Program-made: the position numbers and the translations under genes
Origin: DASYTH01 sp035942955
Lineage (GTDB): Bacteria; Actinomycetota; Actinomycetes; Mycobacteriales; Pseudonocardiaceae
Assembly (NCBI RefSeq): GCF_035942955.1
Contig: NZ_DASZCQ010000228.1
Coordinates: 37,346 to 101,345, forward strand
Length of the DNA: 64,000 nucleotides
Reading direction: 5' to 3'
Shown here: positions 19,201 through 25,998 of the stretch, in pieces
Layout of the letters: every line of letters begins with the position of its first letter
How positions within the stretch are numbered: position 1 is the stretch's first letter
Notes under the pieces: model-generated
Database searches by the model: none
What the model was told of the DNA's origin: nothing
What the model saw: the letters and a program-made list of their open reading frames with translations, nothing else

Positions 19201-22200
19201 GGTTCAGCTCCTCCACCAGCCGCTCGAACGGCACGTCCTGGTGTGCGTGCGCGTCCAGGTTGCGCTCCCGCGCCTGGATCAGTAGCTCCCGGAACGACGG
19301 ATCTCCCGAGGTGTCCACCCGCAACACCAGCGTGTTGACGAAGAACCCGACAAGGTCGTCAAGGGCCTGGTCGGTGCGTCCGGCGATCGGTGTGCCGATC
19401 GGGATGTCCGTGCCGGCGCCCAGCCGGGTCAGCAGCGCGGCCAGCGCGGCATGCGCCACCATGAACACGGTCGCCCCGCACGCGCGGGCCAGTCCGATCA
19501 ACCCGGCGCACAGCTCGGCGTCCCAGGAGAAGGTGTAGAGCACGCCCCGGTACGAGGAGACCGCGGAATGCGGCCGGTCCAGCGGCAGCTCGATCCGCTC
19601 GGGCAGCCCGGCGAGCGTCTCCCGCCAGTAGTCCAGTTGGGACTCGCCAAGGTTCTGCTGCCACAGCGTGTAGTCCGCGTACTGGACCGGCAGCGGCAGC
19701 CAGCAGGGCGCCTCGCCGCGGCACCGAGCCGCGTACGCCGCCGCGATGTCCCGCCACAGCGGCGCCATCGACCACCCGTCGGAGGCGATGTGGTGAAACA
19801 CCAGCACCAGCACATGATTCCGGTCGTTCAGCGTCAAAAGCTCGGCCCGCATGGGAATCCGGGACGCCAGATCGAACGGCGCGCGCACCAGCTCGGTCAG
19901 CAGCCGGTCGAGGTCGTCTTCGGCCACCTCGCGGACCCCGAGCTCCACGCCGGCCGGCAGCACCTCCTGATACGGCGTGTCTTCGTGGAGCGGGAACACG
20001 GTCCGCAGCGCCTCGTGCCGGTCCACCACATCGGCCAGCGCGGCCCGCAGCGCGGCCACGTCCAGCGCCCCGGACAGGCGCCTCACCAGCGGTACATTGT
20101 ACGTGGCCGACGGGCCCTCCAACCGGTCGAGGAACCACAGTCGCCGCTGCGCGTAGGACAGCGGCACCCGCTCCGGCCGCCGCTCGACCCGGCACAGCGG
20201 TGGTCGCGCACTGTCTACTCCGGACTCCAGCAGCGCGGCCAGCCCCGCGGGTGTCTGAGTCTCGAACACCGAGCGGACCGCCAGCTCGGCGTCGAACACC
20301 GAGCGCACCCGGGCGATCAGCCGGGTGGCCAGCAGCGAGTGGCCGCCGAGGTCGAAGAAGCCGTCGTCCGGGCCGACCGTCGGGCGGCCGAGCACGTCCG
20401 CGAACATCTCGCACAGCAGGTGCTCGCGCGGGGTACGCGGCAACCTTGCCGACCCGGAGGCGGGCAGCTCCGGCGCGGGCAGGGCCCGGCGGTCCAGCTT
20501 CCCGTTCGCGGTGACCGGCAACGCGTCGAGCACGACCACGGCCGACGGCACCATGTGCTCCGGCAGCCGCCGGGCCGCCAGTGTCCGCACCGACTCGGCG
20601 AGCCCGGCCGCGCTCCCGGCCGGCACGACATAGCCGACCAGGCGCACGTCACCGGGCCGGTCCTCGCGGGCGACGACCACCGCGTGCGCCACGCCAGGAT
20701 GCGCGGTCATGGTCGCGGCGATCTCGCCGGGCTCCACCCGGAACCCGCGGATCTTGATCTGCTCGTCGGCCCGGCCGAGGAACTCCAGCATGCCGTCGGC
20801 CCGGCGGCGGGCCAGGTCGCCGGTCCGGTACATGCGCGCTCCGGGTGAGCCGAACGGGTCGGCGGTGAACCGCTCCGCGGTGAGACCCGGCCGGTGGAGG
20901 TAGCCGCGGGCGAGCTGCACGCCGGCCAGGTACAGCTCCCCCGGCGTGCCGGGCGGAACCGGGCGCAGGCGGGCGTCGAGCACGTAGACCCGGGTGTTCC
21001 ACACCGGACGTCCGATCGGCACGGTCGGGTCGGACGGGTCGTAGGTCCACGACGTCACGTCGACCGACGCCTCCGTCGGCCCGTAGAGGTTGTGCAGCTC
21101 CGCGTCCAGGACGCGGCCGAACCCGGCCGCGACGTCCGGCGGCAGCGCCTCGCCGCTGCACAGCACCCGGCGCAGGCTCGTGCAGCCGGCCGCGGTCGGT
21201 TCGCTCAGGAAGGCCCGGAGCATCGGCGGTACGAAGTGGACGGTCGTGACGCCGTGGTCGCGGATCAGCCGGGCGAGATAGGCCGGATCCCTGTGCCCGT
21301 CCGGCCGCGCCACCACCTCCGTCGCTCCGACGATCAGCGGCCAGAGGAACTCCCAGACCGACACGTCGAAGCTGGCCGGGGTCTTCTGCAGGACGCGGTC
21401 GTCCGGGCCCAGCCCGTACTCGGCCTGCATCCACAGCAGACGGTTGACGATGCCCTCGTGCGGCACCACGACACCCTTCGGCCGGCCGGTCGAGCCGGAC
21501 GTGTAGATCACGTATGCCGGGTGGCGGGGGTCGACCGCGACGGTCACCGGCGCGTCCGGGTACCCGTCGGCGGATACCGGCCCGTCGAGCACGACGGCCG
21601 GTTCGGCGTCGGCGAGCATGACCGCGATGCGCTCGGCCGGGTAGTCCGGATCGATCGGCAGGTAGGCGGCGCCGGTCTTGAGCACGGCGAGGATGGCGGT
21701 GACCAGGTGCACGGACCGGGGCAGCACGATCGCCACGACCCGCTCGGGGCCGGCACCGCGGTCGATCAGCCGCCGGGCCAACCGGTTCGACGCCGCGTCC
21801 AGCTCGGCATAGCTGAGCAGCTCGCCCTCGAAGATCAGCGCGGGGTGATCCGGGGATCGACGGGCCTGCGCGGCAAGCAGATCGGGCACGGTCGTCGCGG
21901 GCAGCTCACGGGCCGTCGACGCCCACTCGGCGCGCAGCCCGCGAGATTCGTCGGGGATGAGCAGGTCGATGTCGCCGATCGGCCGGTCCGGGTCGGCCAC
22001 CGCGGCGCGCAGCAGGAGCTCGAGCCGGGTGAGCATCGACTCCACTGTGGACCGGTTGAAGACGTCGGTGTTGTACTCGGCCTGGCCGTCGATGCCGGTC
22101 TGCCGCTCGGTCAGCGAGAACCACAGGTCGAACTTGGCCGTGCCGGTGCCGGTCGGCAGCTCGTCGACGGTCAGCCCGGGCAGCTCCACGCCGGTCGTTG

Positions 22201-25200
22201 GCGTGTTCTGCCAGGCCAGCATGGTCTGGAACAGCGGATGATGGGACAGCGAGCGGGCCGGGTTGAGCTCCTCCACCAACCGCTCGAACGGCACGTCCTG
22301 ATGTGCGTAGGCGTCGAGGTTGCGTTCCCGCACCCGGCCGAGCAGCTCGCGGAAGGCCGGGTCGCCGGTCGTGTCCACCCGCAGCACCAGGGTGTTGACG
22401 AAGAACCCCACCAGGTCGTCGAGCGCCCGGTCGGTGCGGCCGGCCGCCGGGGTCCCGATCGGGATGTCTGTGCCGGCCCCGAGCCGGGTCAGCAGGGCGG
22501 CCAATGCTGCGTGCACCACCATGAACACGCTCGCCCCGCAGGCACGGGCCAGCTCCGCGATCCCGGCGTGGAGGTCGGCGTCCCAGGCGAAGCTGAACAG
22601 CTCACCGGAGTGCGAGGCGACTGCCGGGTGCGGGCGGTCGGTGGGCAGCTCGATCCGCTCCGGAAGATCGTGCAGCCTCTCCCGCCAGTAGTCGAGCTGA
22701 CCCGCGGTGTCGATGTCGTGCTGCCACACCGTGAAGTCGGCGTACTGGACCGGCAGCGGCGTCCAGTCCGGAGCTTGCCCGGCGCGCCTGGCGGTGTAGG
22801 CGGTGGCCAGGTCGCGCCACAGTGGACCCATCGAGGCGCCGTCCGCGGCGATGTGGTGCACCACGAGGACGAGCACGTGCTCACGGTCCCCGCGCCGGAC
22901 CAGCTCGGCCCGGATCGGGACGTCCGTCTCGAGGTCGAACACCCGACGCACCGTGTCCGCGACCGGGGTGTCGGATACGGGCAGCGGCACCTCGTACTCG
23001 TCGAGGACATGTTGGTACGGAACACCGTCGCGCTCCGGGAACACCGTGCGCAGCGCCTCGTGCCGGCCGACCACATCGGACAGGGCCGCACGCAGCGCCG
23101 CCACGTCGAGGTCGCCGGTCAGCCGCAGCACCAGCGGCACGTTGTAGGTGGCCGAGCCGCCGTCGAGCCGGTGCAGGAACCACAGCCGCTGCTGCGCGAA
23201 CGACAACGGGACCGGCTCGGGCCGCTCGCGTGGCACCAGCGCGGGTCGCGGCGTGTCCGGCCGCCCGCTCGCCACCAGCTCCGCCAGGCCGGCCGGTGTC
23301 GACACATCGAACACCGAGCGCACGGACAGCTCGGCGCCCAGGGCGTCCCGGACCCACAGGACCAGCCGGGTGGCCAGCAGCGAATGCCCGCCGAGGGCGA
23401 AGAAGTCGTCCTCGGGCCCCACCCGGGCCAGCCCGAGCACCGCGGCGAACATCTCGCACAGCATCCGCTCGGTCGGCGTCCGGGGCTCGGCGTCCGATGT
23501 GGACGCCGGCCGCTCGGGGTCGGGCAGGGCCTTGCGGTCGACCTTGCCGGAGGGCAGCACCGGCAACCGGTCCAGCACCACGAACGCCGATGGCACCATG
23601 TACCGCGGCAACCGGTCCCGCAGCTGCGTCCGCAGCGCGGCAACGTCGAACCGCCGAGCGGGATGGTTGCCCAAGGAGGCCAACGGCACCCGAGCAGGCG
23701 CACCTCGATACACCTGCCGGGGTTCGCCGTCTGCCTGGAACACCACGTCCAGCGCGCCGTCGGTTCCCCGCGCCGCCCAGGTCACCGCCACCCGATAACC
23801 ATGCTCGGCACCAAGCCGGTGGAGATCTTCTGGGTCCGGTCCGTCGGTCAGCCGCCCGTTCGGGACCCCGGTGATCCGCAGCCGGTCCGTCCGCCGCTCC
23901 AAGGCCTCGGCGAGCCCATCGAACCCGACGACTTCCTCATCGATCGGTGGCCGCGGAGGTGCCTTGCGCAGCACGACGTCGTAGCGGTAACGGGTCAGCT
24001 CATTGTGGTGCACTCCGCGCTTGACCCACAGATCCACCTCGCCCAAGCCGAGCGCGGCCCAGAAGCCGGGGTCCAGCAGCAGCTCCGGCTCGGGTCCGGT
24101 TCGGCCGGTGGCCGTTCGGAAGTGGTCCAGCAGCCGCAGGTTACGGATGTCGCCGAGGAACAGCGCACCGCCCGGGAGGAGCCGGTCGAACGCCGAGCGG
24201 ACCACGTCCACCAGGTAGTCGACGCTGGGGAAGTACTGCACGACCGAGTTGAGGATGATCGTGTCGAACTCCCCGTCCGGCAGATCGTGCGCCGGCCGGG
24301 CTTCCAGGCGTACGTTCGCGCCAACCTTTCGGCGGAGGTTGGCAATCGCCCGTTCGGACAGGTCGATGCCGTGGTAGGAATCGCAACGAGGAGCCACCTC
24401 GGACAGGATCAGGCCGCTGCCGACGCCGATCTCCAACATGCGCTGCGGGTTGAGCGCCAGGATGCGCTCCACGGTGGACGTGTGCCATTCGCGCAGCTCG
24501 GATAGCGGAATCGGCTCGCCGTCGTAGCTGGAGTTCCACCCCACGAAGCGATCCGCCCCGGCGCCGGCGAACACCGCGTCGTGCAGCTCCCGCCACTGCC
24601 CCACCTGCTCGGCCTCGGCCCGCTCGTCCCGACCCCCCGCCGGGACGACGTAGGCCACCAACCGGTCCTCACGCGCGAGGACGACCGATTGGCCGACGGC
24701 CGAATGCTCAGCGAGCACGGACTCGATCTCCCCCGGTTCGATCCGATACCCGCGGATCTTGACCTGATCATCGGCCCGACCCACGAACACCAAACGCCCG
24801 TCCGGCAACCACCGCACCAGATCCCCCGTGCGATACAACCGGCTGCCACGACCGAAAGGGTTGGCGACGAACCGCTCCGCCGTCAAAGCCGGCCGGCCCA
24901 GATACCCGCGCGCCAGGCCAGACCCACCCAGGTACAACTCCCCCACCACCCCCGGCGGCACCGGCTTCAGTCCCGCGTCCAGCACGTACGCACTGGTCCC
25001 AGGATCCGGAAACCCAATCGGCACAAGGGATTCAGCGGGGTCACATTCGCCGAGCGTCGAGTTCACCGTCGCCTCGGTCGGACCATAGGCGTTGAACATC
25101 CGCCGCCCCGGAGCCCACCGCCGCACCAACTCCGGCGACACCCGCTCCGTCCCCGCCAGCAGCACCGAATCCTGCGGCAGCACGCACTCCGCGGGCAGCG

Positions 25201-25927
25201 CAGCCAACAGCGCCGGTGGCAGGATCATGAAGTTCACGTCGTGCGCGCACGCGTACTCCGTCAACGCCGGACCGGGCACCCGGCGCTCGGCCGGCACCAC
25301 GACCAGGCAGCCACCGGACAGCAACCCCAGGCACAGATCCCAGAACGCCACGTCGAAACTCGGCGACGCGAACTGCAACACCCGGCTGTGCCGCCCCACC
25401 CCGAACCGCTCCACCTGGGTGGCCACCAGCTTGGCCACCCCGGTATGGGTGACCGTCACTCCCTTGGGCCGTCCGGTCGACCCCGACGTGTAGATCACAT
25501 ACGCCGCGTTCTCCGGCCGCAGCGCCACCTCCGGCGCGACGGACGGATAGCCGTCGACACCCCACAACCGATCGACGATCAGCACCGGATCCGCGTCCCG
25601 CACCATGAACTCGACCCGGCTACGCGGCAGATCCGGGTCGATCGGCAGATACGCAGCCCCCGCCTTGAGCACCGCCAGCTGCGCCACGATCATCTCCACC
25701 GATCGTGGTACCGCCAGCGCCACCACCCGCTCCGAACCGGCGCCCCGCTCCACCAACGCATGCGCCAACCGATTCGCCCACGCATCCAACTCCGCATAGG
25801 ACAGCGACTCTTCCTCGAACACCACCGCTACCGCGGACGGATGCCGGCGGACCTGCGCGGCGAACAGCTCGGGCAGCGTGGCCAGTTGATCGGGTGGGAC
25901 CGGGCGGTGGTGATCGGTTGGTAGCAC
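10238..25927 (-). CDS. Five-module non-ribosomal peptide synthetase, siderophore type
   Basis: This is a 5,229-residue assembly line. Domain order is A-MT-T, C-A-T, C-A-MT-T, C-A-T, C-A-T. Carrier serines in GGHS motifs are at about residues 849, 1864, 3197, 4195 and 5191. All four C domains keep HHIAxDG and resemble LCL types. The N-methyltransferases are inserted in A domains 1 and 3 between core motifs A8 and A10 (about 426-760 and 2767-3100, SAM motif EIGVGSGLI). There is no epimerase, no thioesterase and no reductase: the protein ends about 38 residues after the last carrier serine. Hand-read pockets are DVWILAAVNK (modules 1 and 3, hydrophobic, unassigned), DVWHLSLVDK (module 2, Ser), IDTVISLGDK (module 4, beta-Ala) and DAQEGGLVDK (module 5, polar, perhaps Gln). 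GTG 25927 has GGAGG 10 bases upstream and an iron box beyond it. The product is unknown to me. Confidence 0.95.
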   Translation of the reverse strand: MLPTDHHRPVPPDQLATLPELFAAQVRRHPSAVAVVFEEESLSYAELDAWANRLAHALVERGAGSERVVALAVPRSVEMIVAQLAVLKAGAAYLPIDPDLPRSRVEFMVRDADPVLIVDRLWGVDGYPSVAPEVALRPENAAYVIYTSGSTGRPKGVTVTHTGVAKLVATQVERFGVGRHSRVLQFASPSFDVAFWDLCLGLLSGGCLVVVPAERRVPGPALTEYACAHDVNFMILPPALLAALPAECVLPQDSVLLAGTERVSPELVRRWAPGRRMFNAYGPTEATVNSTLGECDPAESLVPIGFPDPGTSAYVLDAGLKPVPPGVVGELYLGGSGLARGYLGRPALTAERFVANPFGRGSRLYRTGDLVRWLPDGRLVFVGRADDQVKIRGYRIEPGEIESVLAEHSAVGQSVVLAREDRLVAYVVPAGGRDERAEAEQVGQWRELHDAVFAGAGADRFVGWNSSYDGEPIPLSELREWHTSTVERILALNPQRMLEIGVGSGLILSEVAPRCDSYHGIDLSERAIANLRRKVGANVRLEARPAHDLPDGEFDTIILNSVVQYFPSVDYLVDVVRSAFDRLLPGGALFLGDIRNLRLLDHFRTATGRTGPEPELLLDPGFWAALGLGEVDLWVKRGVHHNELTRYRYDVVLRKAPPRPPIDEEVVGFDGLAEALERRTDRLRITGVPNGRLTDGPDPEDLHRLGAEHGYRVAVTWAARGTDGALDVVFQADGEPRQVYRGAPARVPLASLGNHPARRFDVAALRTQLRDRLPRYMVPSAFVVLDRLPVLPSGKVDRKALPDPERPASTSDAEPRTPTERMLCEMFAAVLGLARVGPEDDFFALGGHSLLATRLVLWVRDALGAELSVRSVFDVSTPAGLAELVASGRPDTPRPALVPRERPEPVPLSFAQQRLWFLHRLDGGSATYNVPLVLRLTGDLDVAALRAALSDVVGRHEALRTVFPERDGVPYQHVLDEYEVPLPVSDTPVADTVRRVFDLETDVPIRAELVRRGDREHVLVLVVHHIAADGASMGPLWRDLATAYTARRAGQAPDWTPLPVQYADFTVWQHDIDTAGQLDYWRERLHDLPERIELPTDRPHPAVASHSGELFSFAWDADLHAGIAELARACGASVFMVVHAALAALLTRLGAGTDIPIGTPAAGRTDRALDDLVGFFVNTLVLRVDTTGDPAFRELLGRVRERNLDAYAHQDVPFERLVEELNPARSLSHHPLFQTMLAWQNTPTTGVELPGLTVDELPTGTGTAKFDLWFSLTERQTGIDGQAEYNTDVFNRSTVESMLTRLELLLRAAVADPDRPIGDIDLLIPDESRGLRAEWASTARELPATTVPDLLAAQARRSPDHPALIFEGELLSYAELDAASNRLARRLIDRGAGPERVVAIVLPRSVHLVTAILAVLKTGAAYLPIDPDYPAERIAVMLADAEPAVVLDGPVSADGYPDAPVTVAVDPRHPAYVIYTSGSTGRPKGVVVPHEGIVNRLLWMQAEYGLGPDDRVLQKTPASFDVSVWEFLWPLIVGATEVVARPDGHRDPAYLARLIRDHGVTTVHFVPPMLRAFLSEPTAAGCTSLRRVLCSGEALPPDVAAGFGRVLDAELHNLYGPTEASVDVTSWTYDPSDPTVPIGRPVWNTRVYVLDARLRPVPPGTPGELYLAGVQLARGYLHRPGLTAERFTADPFGSPGARMYRTGDLARRRADGMLEFLGRADEQIKIRGFRVEPGEIAATMTAHPGVAHAVVVAREDRPGDVRLVGYVVPAGSAAGLAESVRTLAARRLPEHMVPSAVVVLDALPVTANGKLDRRALPAPELPASGSARLPRTPREHLLCEMFADVLGRPTVGPDDGFFDLGGHSLLATRLIARVRSVFDAELAVRSVFETQTPAGLAALLESGVDSARPPLCRVERRPERVPLSYAQRRLWFLDRLEGPSATYNVPLVRRLSGALDVAALRAALADVVDRHEALRTVFPLHEDTPYQEVLPAGVELGVREVAEDDLDRLLTELVRAPFDLASRIPMRAELLTLNDRNHVLVLVFHHIASDGWSMAPLWRDIAAAYAARCRGEAPCWLPLPVQYADYTLWQQNLGESQLDYWRETLAGLPERIELPLDRPHSAVSSYRGVLYTFSWDAELCAGLIGLARACGATVFMVAHAALAALLTRLGAGTDIPIGTPIAGRTDQALDDLVGFFVNTLVLRVDTSGDPSFRELLIQARERNLDAHAHQDVPFERLVEELNPARTLSYHPLFQVMIAGQNNARADVTLPGLTVTEIPVTTGTSKFDLSLSLTERPDGIDGIMEYSSEVLNRSTVDTLLARLERLLRAVVADPDRPIGEVDLLADDERERVLGPWSGTVRDLGLATFPELFDAQVRQRPDATAVVFEDESLSYAELDAWANRLAHALVERGAGSERVVALAVPRSVEMIVAQLAVLKAGAAYLPIDPDLPRDRIDLMLQDANPVLVIDRLWNADGYPSVAPEVSLLPENAAYVIYTSGSSGRPKGVVVTHAGVTGLVATQVERFGVGRHSRVLQFASPSFDVAFWDLCLGLLSGGCLVVVPAERRVPGPALTEYAVAHRVNFMILPPSLLAELPAECVLPEDSVLLAGTERVLPELVRRWAPGRRMFNAYGPTEATVNSSLGACDPDDLLVPIGIPDPGTRAYVLDAGLRPVPPGVVGELYLGGSGLARGYLGRPALTAERFVANPFGDGSRLYRTGDLVRWLPDGRLVFVGRSDDQVKIRGYRIEPGEIESVLAEHSSVGQSVVVVREDRLVAYVVPAAGRDEGAEAEQVGQWRALHDAVFAGASDAFVGWNSSYDGAPIPVAELREWHAATIERIMALQPRRVLEIGVGSGLILSEVAPRCDFYHGIDLSEQAIANLRREIGANVLLEARPAHDLPDGEFDTIILNSVVQYFPSVDYLVDVVRSAFDRLLPGGALFLGDIRNLRLLDHFRAATGRTGPEPELLLDPGFWAALGLGEADLWVKRGMHHNELTRYRYDVVLNKTPPREPIVEQVIALDALDEVLRQRPDRIRVTGVPNGRLTDGPDPEDFHRLGAELGYHVAVTWAARGTEGALDVVFQTDGEPRQVYRGTPARVALSSLGNHPARRFDVAALRAQLRDRLPRYMVPSDIVVLDRLPMLPSGKVDRKALPDPEPRSRTTGGAPRTPVEEVLAGLFAELLGVPAVGVDDNFFGLGGHSLLATRLVARLRPVFAVELQVRAVFEAPTVAGLAASLAAIESGPRRPALEPVERPAFIPLSYAQQRLWFLHRLEGPSPTYNMPVAMRLTGDLDVDALRAALSDVIGRHEALRTTFPERDGVPYQHVLDEYEVPLPVTHATVEDVVGHVFDLETSIPLHAELLVRGEREHVLVLVFHHIAADGWSMGPLWRDLATAYTARRAGRTPDWAPLPVQYADFTLWQRDIDVESQVDYWRETLAGLPDRIELPTDRPHPAEASYRGELFRFSWDLDLTALTRTCGATVFMVVHAGLAALLTRLGAGTDIPIGTPIAGRTETALDDLVGFFVNTLVLRLDTAGDPTFRELVARARERNLDGHAHQDVPFERLVEELNPTRSLSHHPLFQTMLAWQNNPAADIRLPGLTVAEEPIRTGTARTDLVLFVGERPASGIRGTVEYNTDVFDRSTVDSILDRLERLLRAAVADPDRPIGGIDLLTPDEHRRLTAERTDPVPVAGVAELFEAQVARTPDHPALICNGETLTYAQLEAQADRLARWLISRGAGPEKVVALALARSTRLVVAILAILKAGAAYLPLDLNHPAERIELMLADAAPHLILRPDDLAGVDDRAPVEWPTVHPDNPAYVIFTSGSTGRPKAVVGTQRALANRLHWGRTLTEPGIRVAKSALTFIDGSTELLGGLVSGETVLLADDATATDPFALSTLVERHGAGMLTVVPSLLSTVVDSAPEGAFDSVTTWITSGEALPAALADAVLARWPRARLINLYGCSEVAGDSLEHRCQASEPGPVPIGRPIANTRAYVLDAALRPVPPGVRGELYLAGAGLARGYLGRPGLTAERFVADPFGPAGSRMYRTGDIVRHRSDGALEFHGRADQQVKIRGVRVEPGEVEAALAAHPDVTRAAVIARENRLIAYAAPAGDPARLRDLLARRLPDHLVPSAVVVLPELPVTPNGKLDRRALPDPVSRVDGRDARTPAEQALCELFADVLGLPEVGVEDGFFTLGGHSLLATRLVSRIRGVLGVEVGIRAVFDAPTPARLAELLDPGRERRPPLRPVDRPDPLPLSFAQQRLWFLDRLSGPSPTYHIPWAWRLSGPIDEPALRAALCDVVARHEALRTVFPDEGGAPRQQILDPERARPVLRVEPFSEARLAEAAGHCFAIDREIPIRAHLFHAGPDEHVLLLLLHHIAADGWSLPPLRRDLDTAYAARRAGHAPRWAPLPVQYADHTLWQRNILDEASQVDYWRAALAGLPEELALPADRPRPPRITNRGGTVSFAVPPEVHRGLRVVAHGCDASMFMVLQAALAALLTRLGAGTDIPLGSPIAGRTDHALDDLAGFFVNTLVLRTDTGGDPTFRELVRRVRETDLAAYAHQDLPFERLVEILNPTRSLARHPLFQVMLAFYHAPSGTERFLGVDAAYRDTGLRQAKFDLSFDLVERRGADGIEGDIEYSLDLFDESTVDMLARRLVRLMAAAAADPDAPIGRIDVLEPQERRRILHEWGRGSTVDGTGTVPVLFARQAAATPDAVALSDEHTSLTFAELDERTDRLARRLVAQGAGPERIVAVILPRSAAVVETILAVLKSGAAYLPIEPDQPEDRIAAILADADPVLVLTGPDLDGPDGDPLPPPDPRHPAYVIYTSGSTGAPKGVVVPHSSLANLFHSHRETLYRPAGRRLRVGHAWSFAFDASWQPQLWMLDGHEVHVIGDETRRDPARLAAAIRDRGLHFLELTPSQFEQVGHFPPVTGIGGEAVAQSLWDRLRGVEAYNLYGPTECTVDSLVARVGDADRPVVGRPVRNAAAYVLDAGLAPVPVGVAGELYLAGAGLARGYLAQPARTAERFIADPLGAPGTRMYRTGDLVRWRPDGQLEYLGRTDDQVKIRGFRVEPGEVAAVLTRHESVERAVVVVRDDRLVAYTVPAVPGLREFAARALPEYMVPAAVVGLDAFPVTPNGKLDLAALPAPDLGGRPGRRPSTPLEGVLCGVLAGVLGLAEVGVDDDLFGLGGHSMLLVALRNRIREETGLDVPIAEFFRNPTVAGLAARFTS
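13228..16221 (-). other. NRPS module 4 (C-A-T), beta-alanine
   Basis: The A4 motif reads FIDGSTE where alpha-amino-acid domains read FDxxxWE, so position 235 is Ile and Asp sits at 236. Other pocket positions come from VVPS, ITSGEA and NLYGCSEVAGD, giving I-D-T-V-I-S-L-G-D-K. Moving the Asp from 235 to 236, with V-I-S and D331, is the pattern described for beta-alanine domains (VDxVISxGDK). The nearby panD supports this. The carrier Ser is about 4195. Boundaries are approximate. Confidence 0.8.
16222..20211 (-). other. NRPS module 3 (C-A-MT-T), repeat of module 1 specificity
   Basis: The C domain has HHIASDG. The A domain pocket motifs (FDVAFWD, FMILPP, LLAGTERV, NAYGPTEATVN) are the same as in module 1, giving DVWILAAVNK. 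The MT insert is nearly identical to that of module 1 over long stretches at both protein and DNA level. The carrier Ser is about 3197. It is predicted to add the same N-methylated residue as module 1. Boundaries are approximate. Confidence 0.8.
20212..23268 (-). other. NRPS module 2 (C-A-T), serine
   Basis: The C domain has LSFAQQRLWFLHRL and HHIAADG (about residues 1022-1029). The A domain has FDVSVWE, VHFVPP, LCSGEALP and NLYGPTEASVD, giving pocket DVWHLSLVDK, the well-known serine code. The carrier Ser is about 1864. There is no epimerase, so L-Ser is expected unless a later condensation domain epimerises, for which I see no motif. Boundaries are approximate. Confidence 0.85.
23269..25927 (-). 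other. NRPS module 1 (A-MT-T), loading and N-methylating
   Basis: The module begins directly with an A domain (YVIYTSGSTGRPKG at about residue 142), so it is the initiation module; no starter C domain or acyl ligase is present. The pocket, read by alignment to the gramicidin Phe domain, is D-V-W-I-L-A-A-V-N-K. It shares Trp239, Ala301 and Ala322 with Phe pockets but is tighter. The MT insert carries MLEIGVGSGLI and VVQYFPSVDYLVDVV. The carrier Ser is about 849. Prediction: the N-terminal residue is an N-methylated hydrophobic amino acid. Boundaries are approximate. Confidence 0.8.
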
Positions 25928-25954
25928 GCTCGACCCGCCTCCCTCGCAGTGGAC

Positions 25955-25968
25955 TTAGGGCACCCTAA
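25955..25968. promoter_or_regulatory. Possible second iron box (TTAGGG/CCCTAA palindrome)
   Basis: The sequence is TTAGGGCACCCTAA, with six-base perfect arms. It shares the TTAGG/CCTAA half sites of DmdR/IdeR boxes but is five bases shorter than the 19-bp consensus. It lies 27 bp upstream of the NRPS GTG and 12 bp from the full box, so it could help repress the leftward operon. Confidence 0.5.
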
Positions 25969-25979
25969 CAGAAGGGAGC

Positions 25980-25998
25980 TTAGGGTAGCCTCACCTAA
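25980..25998. promoter_or_regulatory. DmdR/IdeR-type iron box
   Basis: TTAGGGTAGCCTCACCTAA matches the 19-bp actinobacterial iron box (TTAGGTTAGGCTCACCTAA class) at all but two positions. It lies in the divergent promoter of the NRPS and permease operons, so both should be repressed by an iron-loaded DmdR/IdeR regulator. Its last base is immediately followed by the ATG of the first permease, with no room for a ribosome binding site. Confidence 0.85.

Noticed and set aside
10358..24505. Very long open frames on the plus strand opposite the NRPS (for example 10358-15151, 16619-19285 and 20894-24505)
   Set aside because: They are composition shadows: GC-rich codons on the coding strand leave few stops on the other. 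Their translations are Arg/His/Gln/Gly-rich with no domain and no ribosome binding sites.
11056..25998. A thioesterase, epimerase or N-hydroxylase that would complete a standard hydroxamate siderophore pathway
   Set aside because: I looked for GxSxG thioesterase, epimerase and flavin-monooxygenase motifs in the locus and flanks and found none, so I do not claim one.
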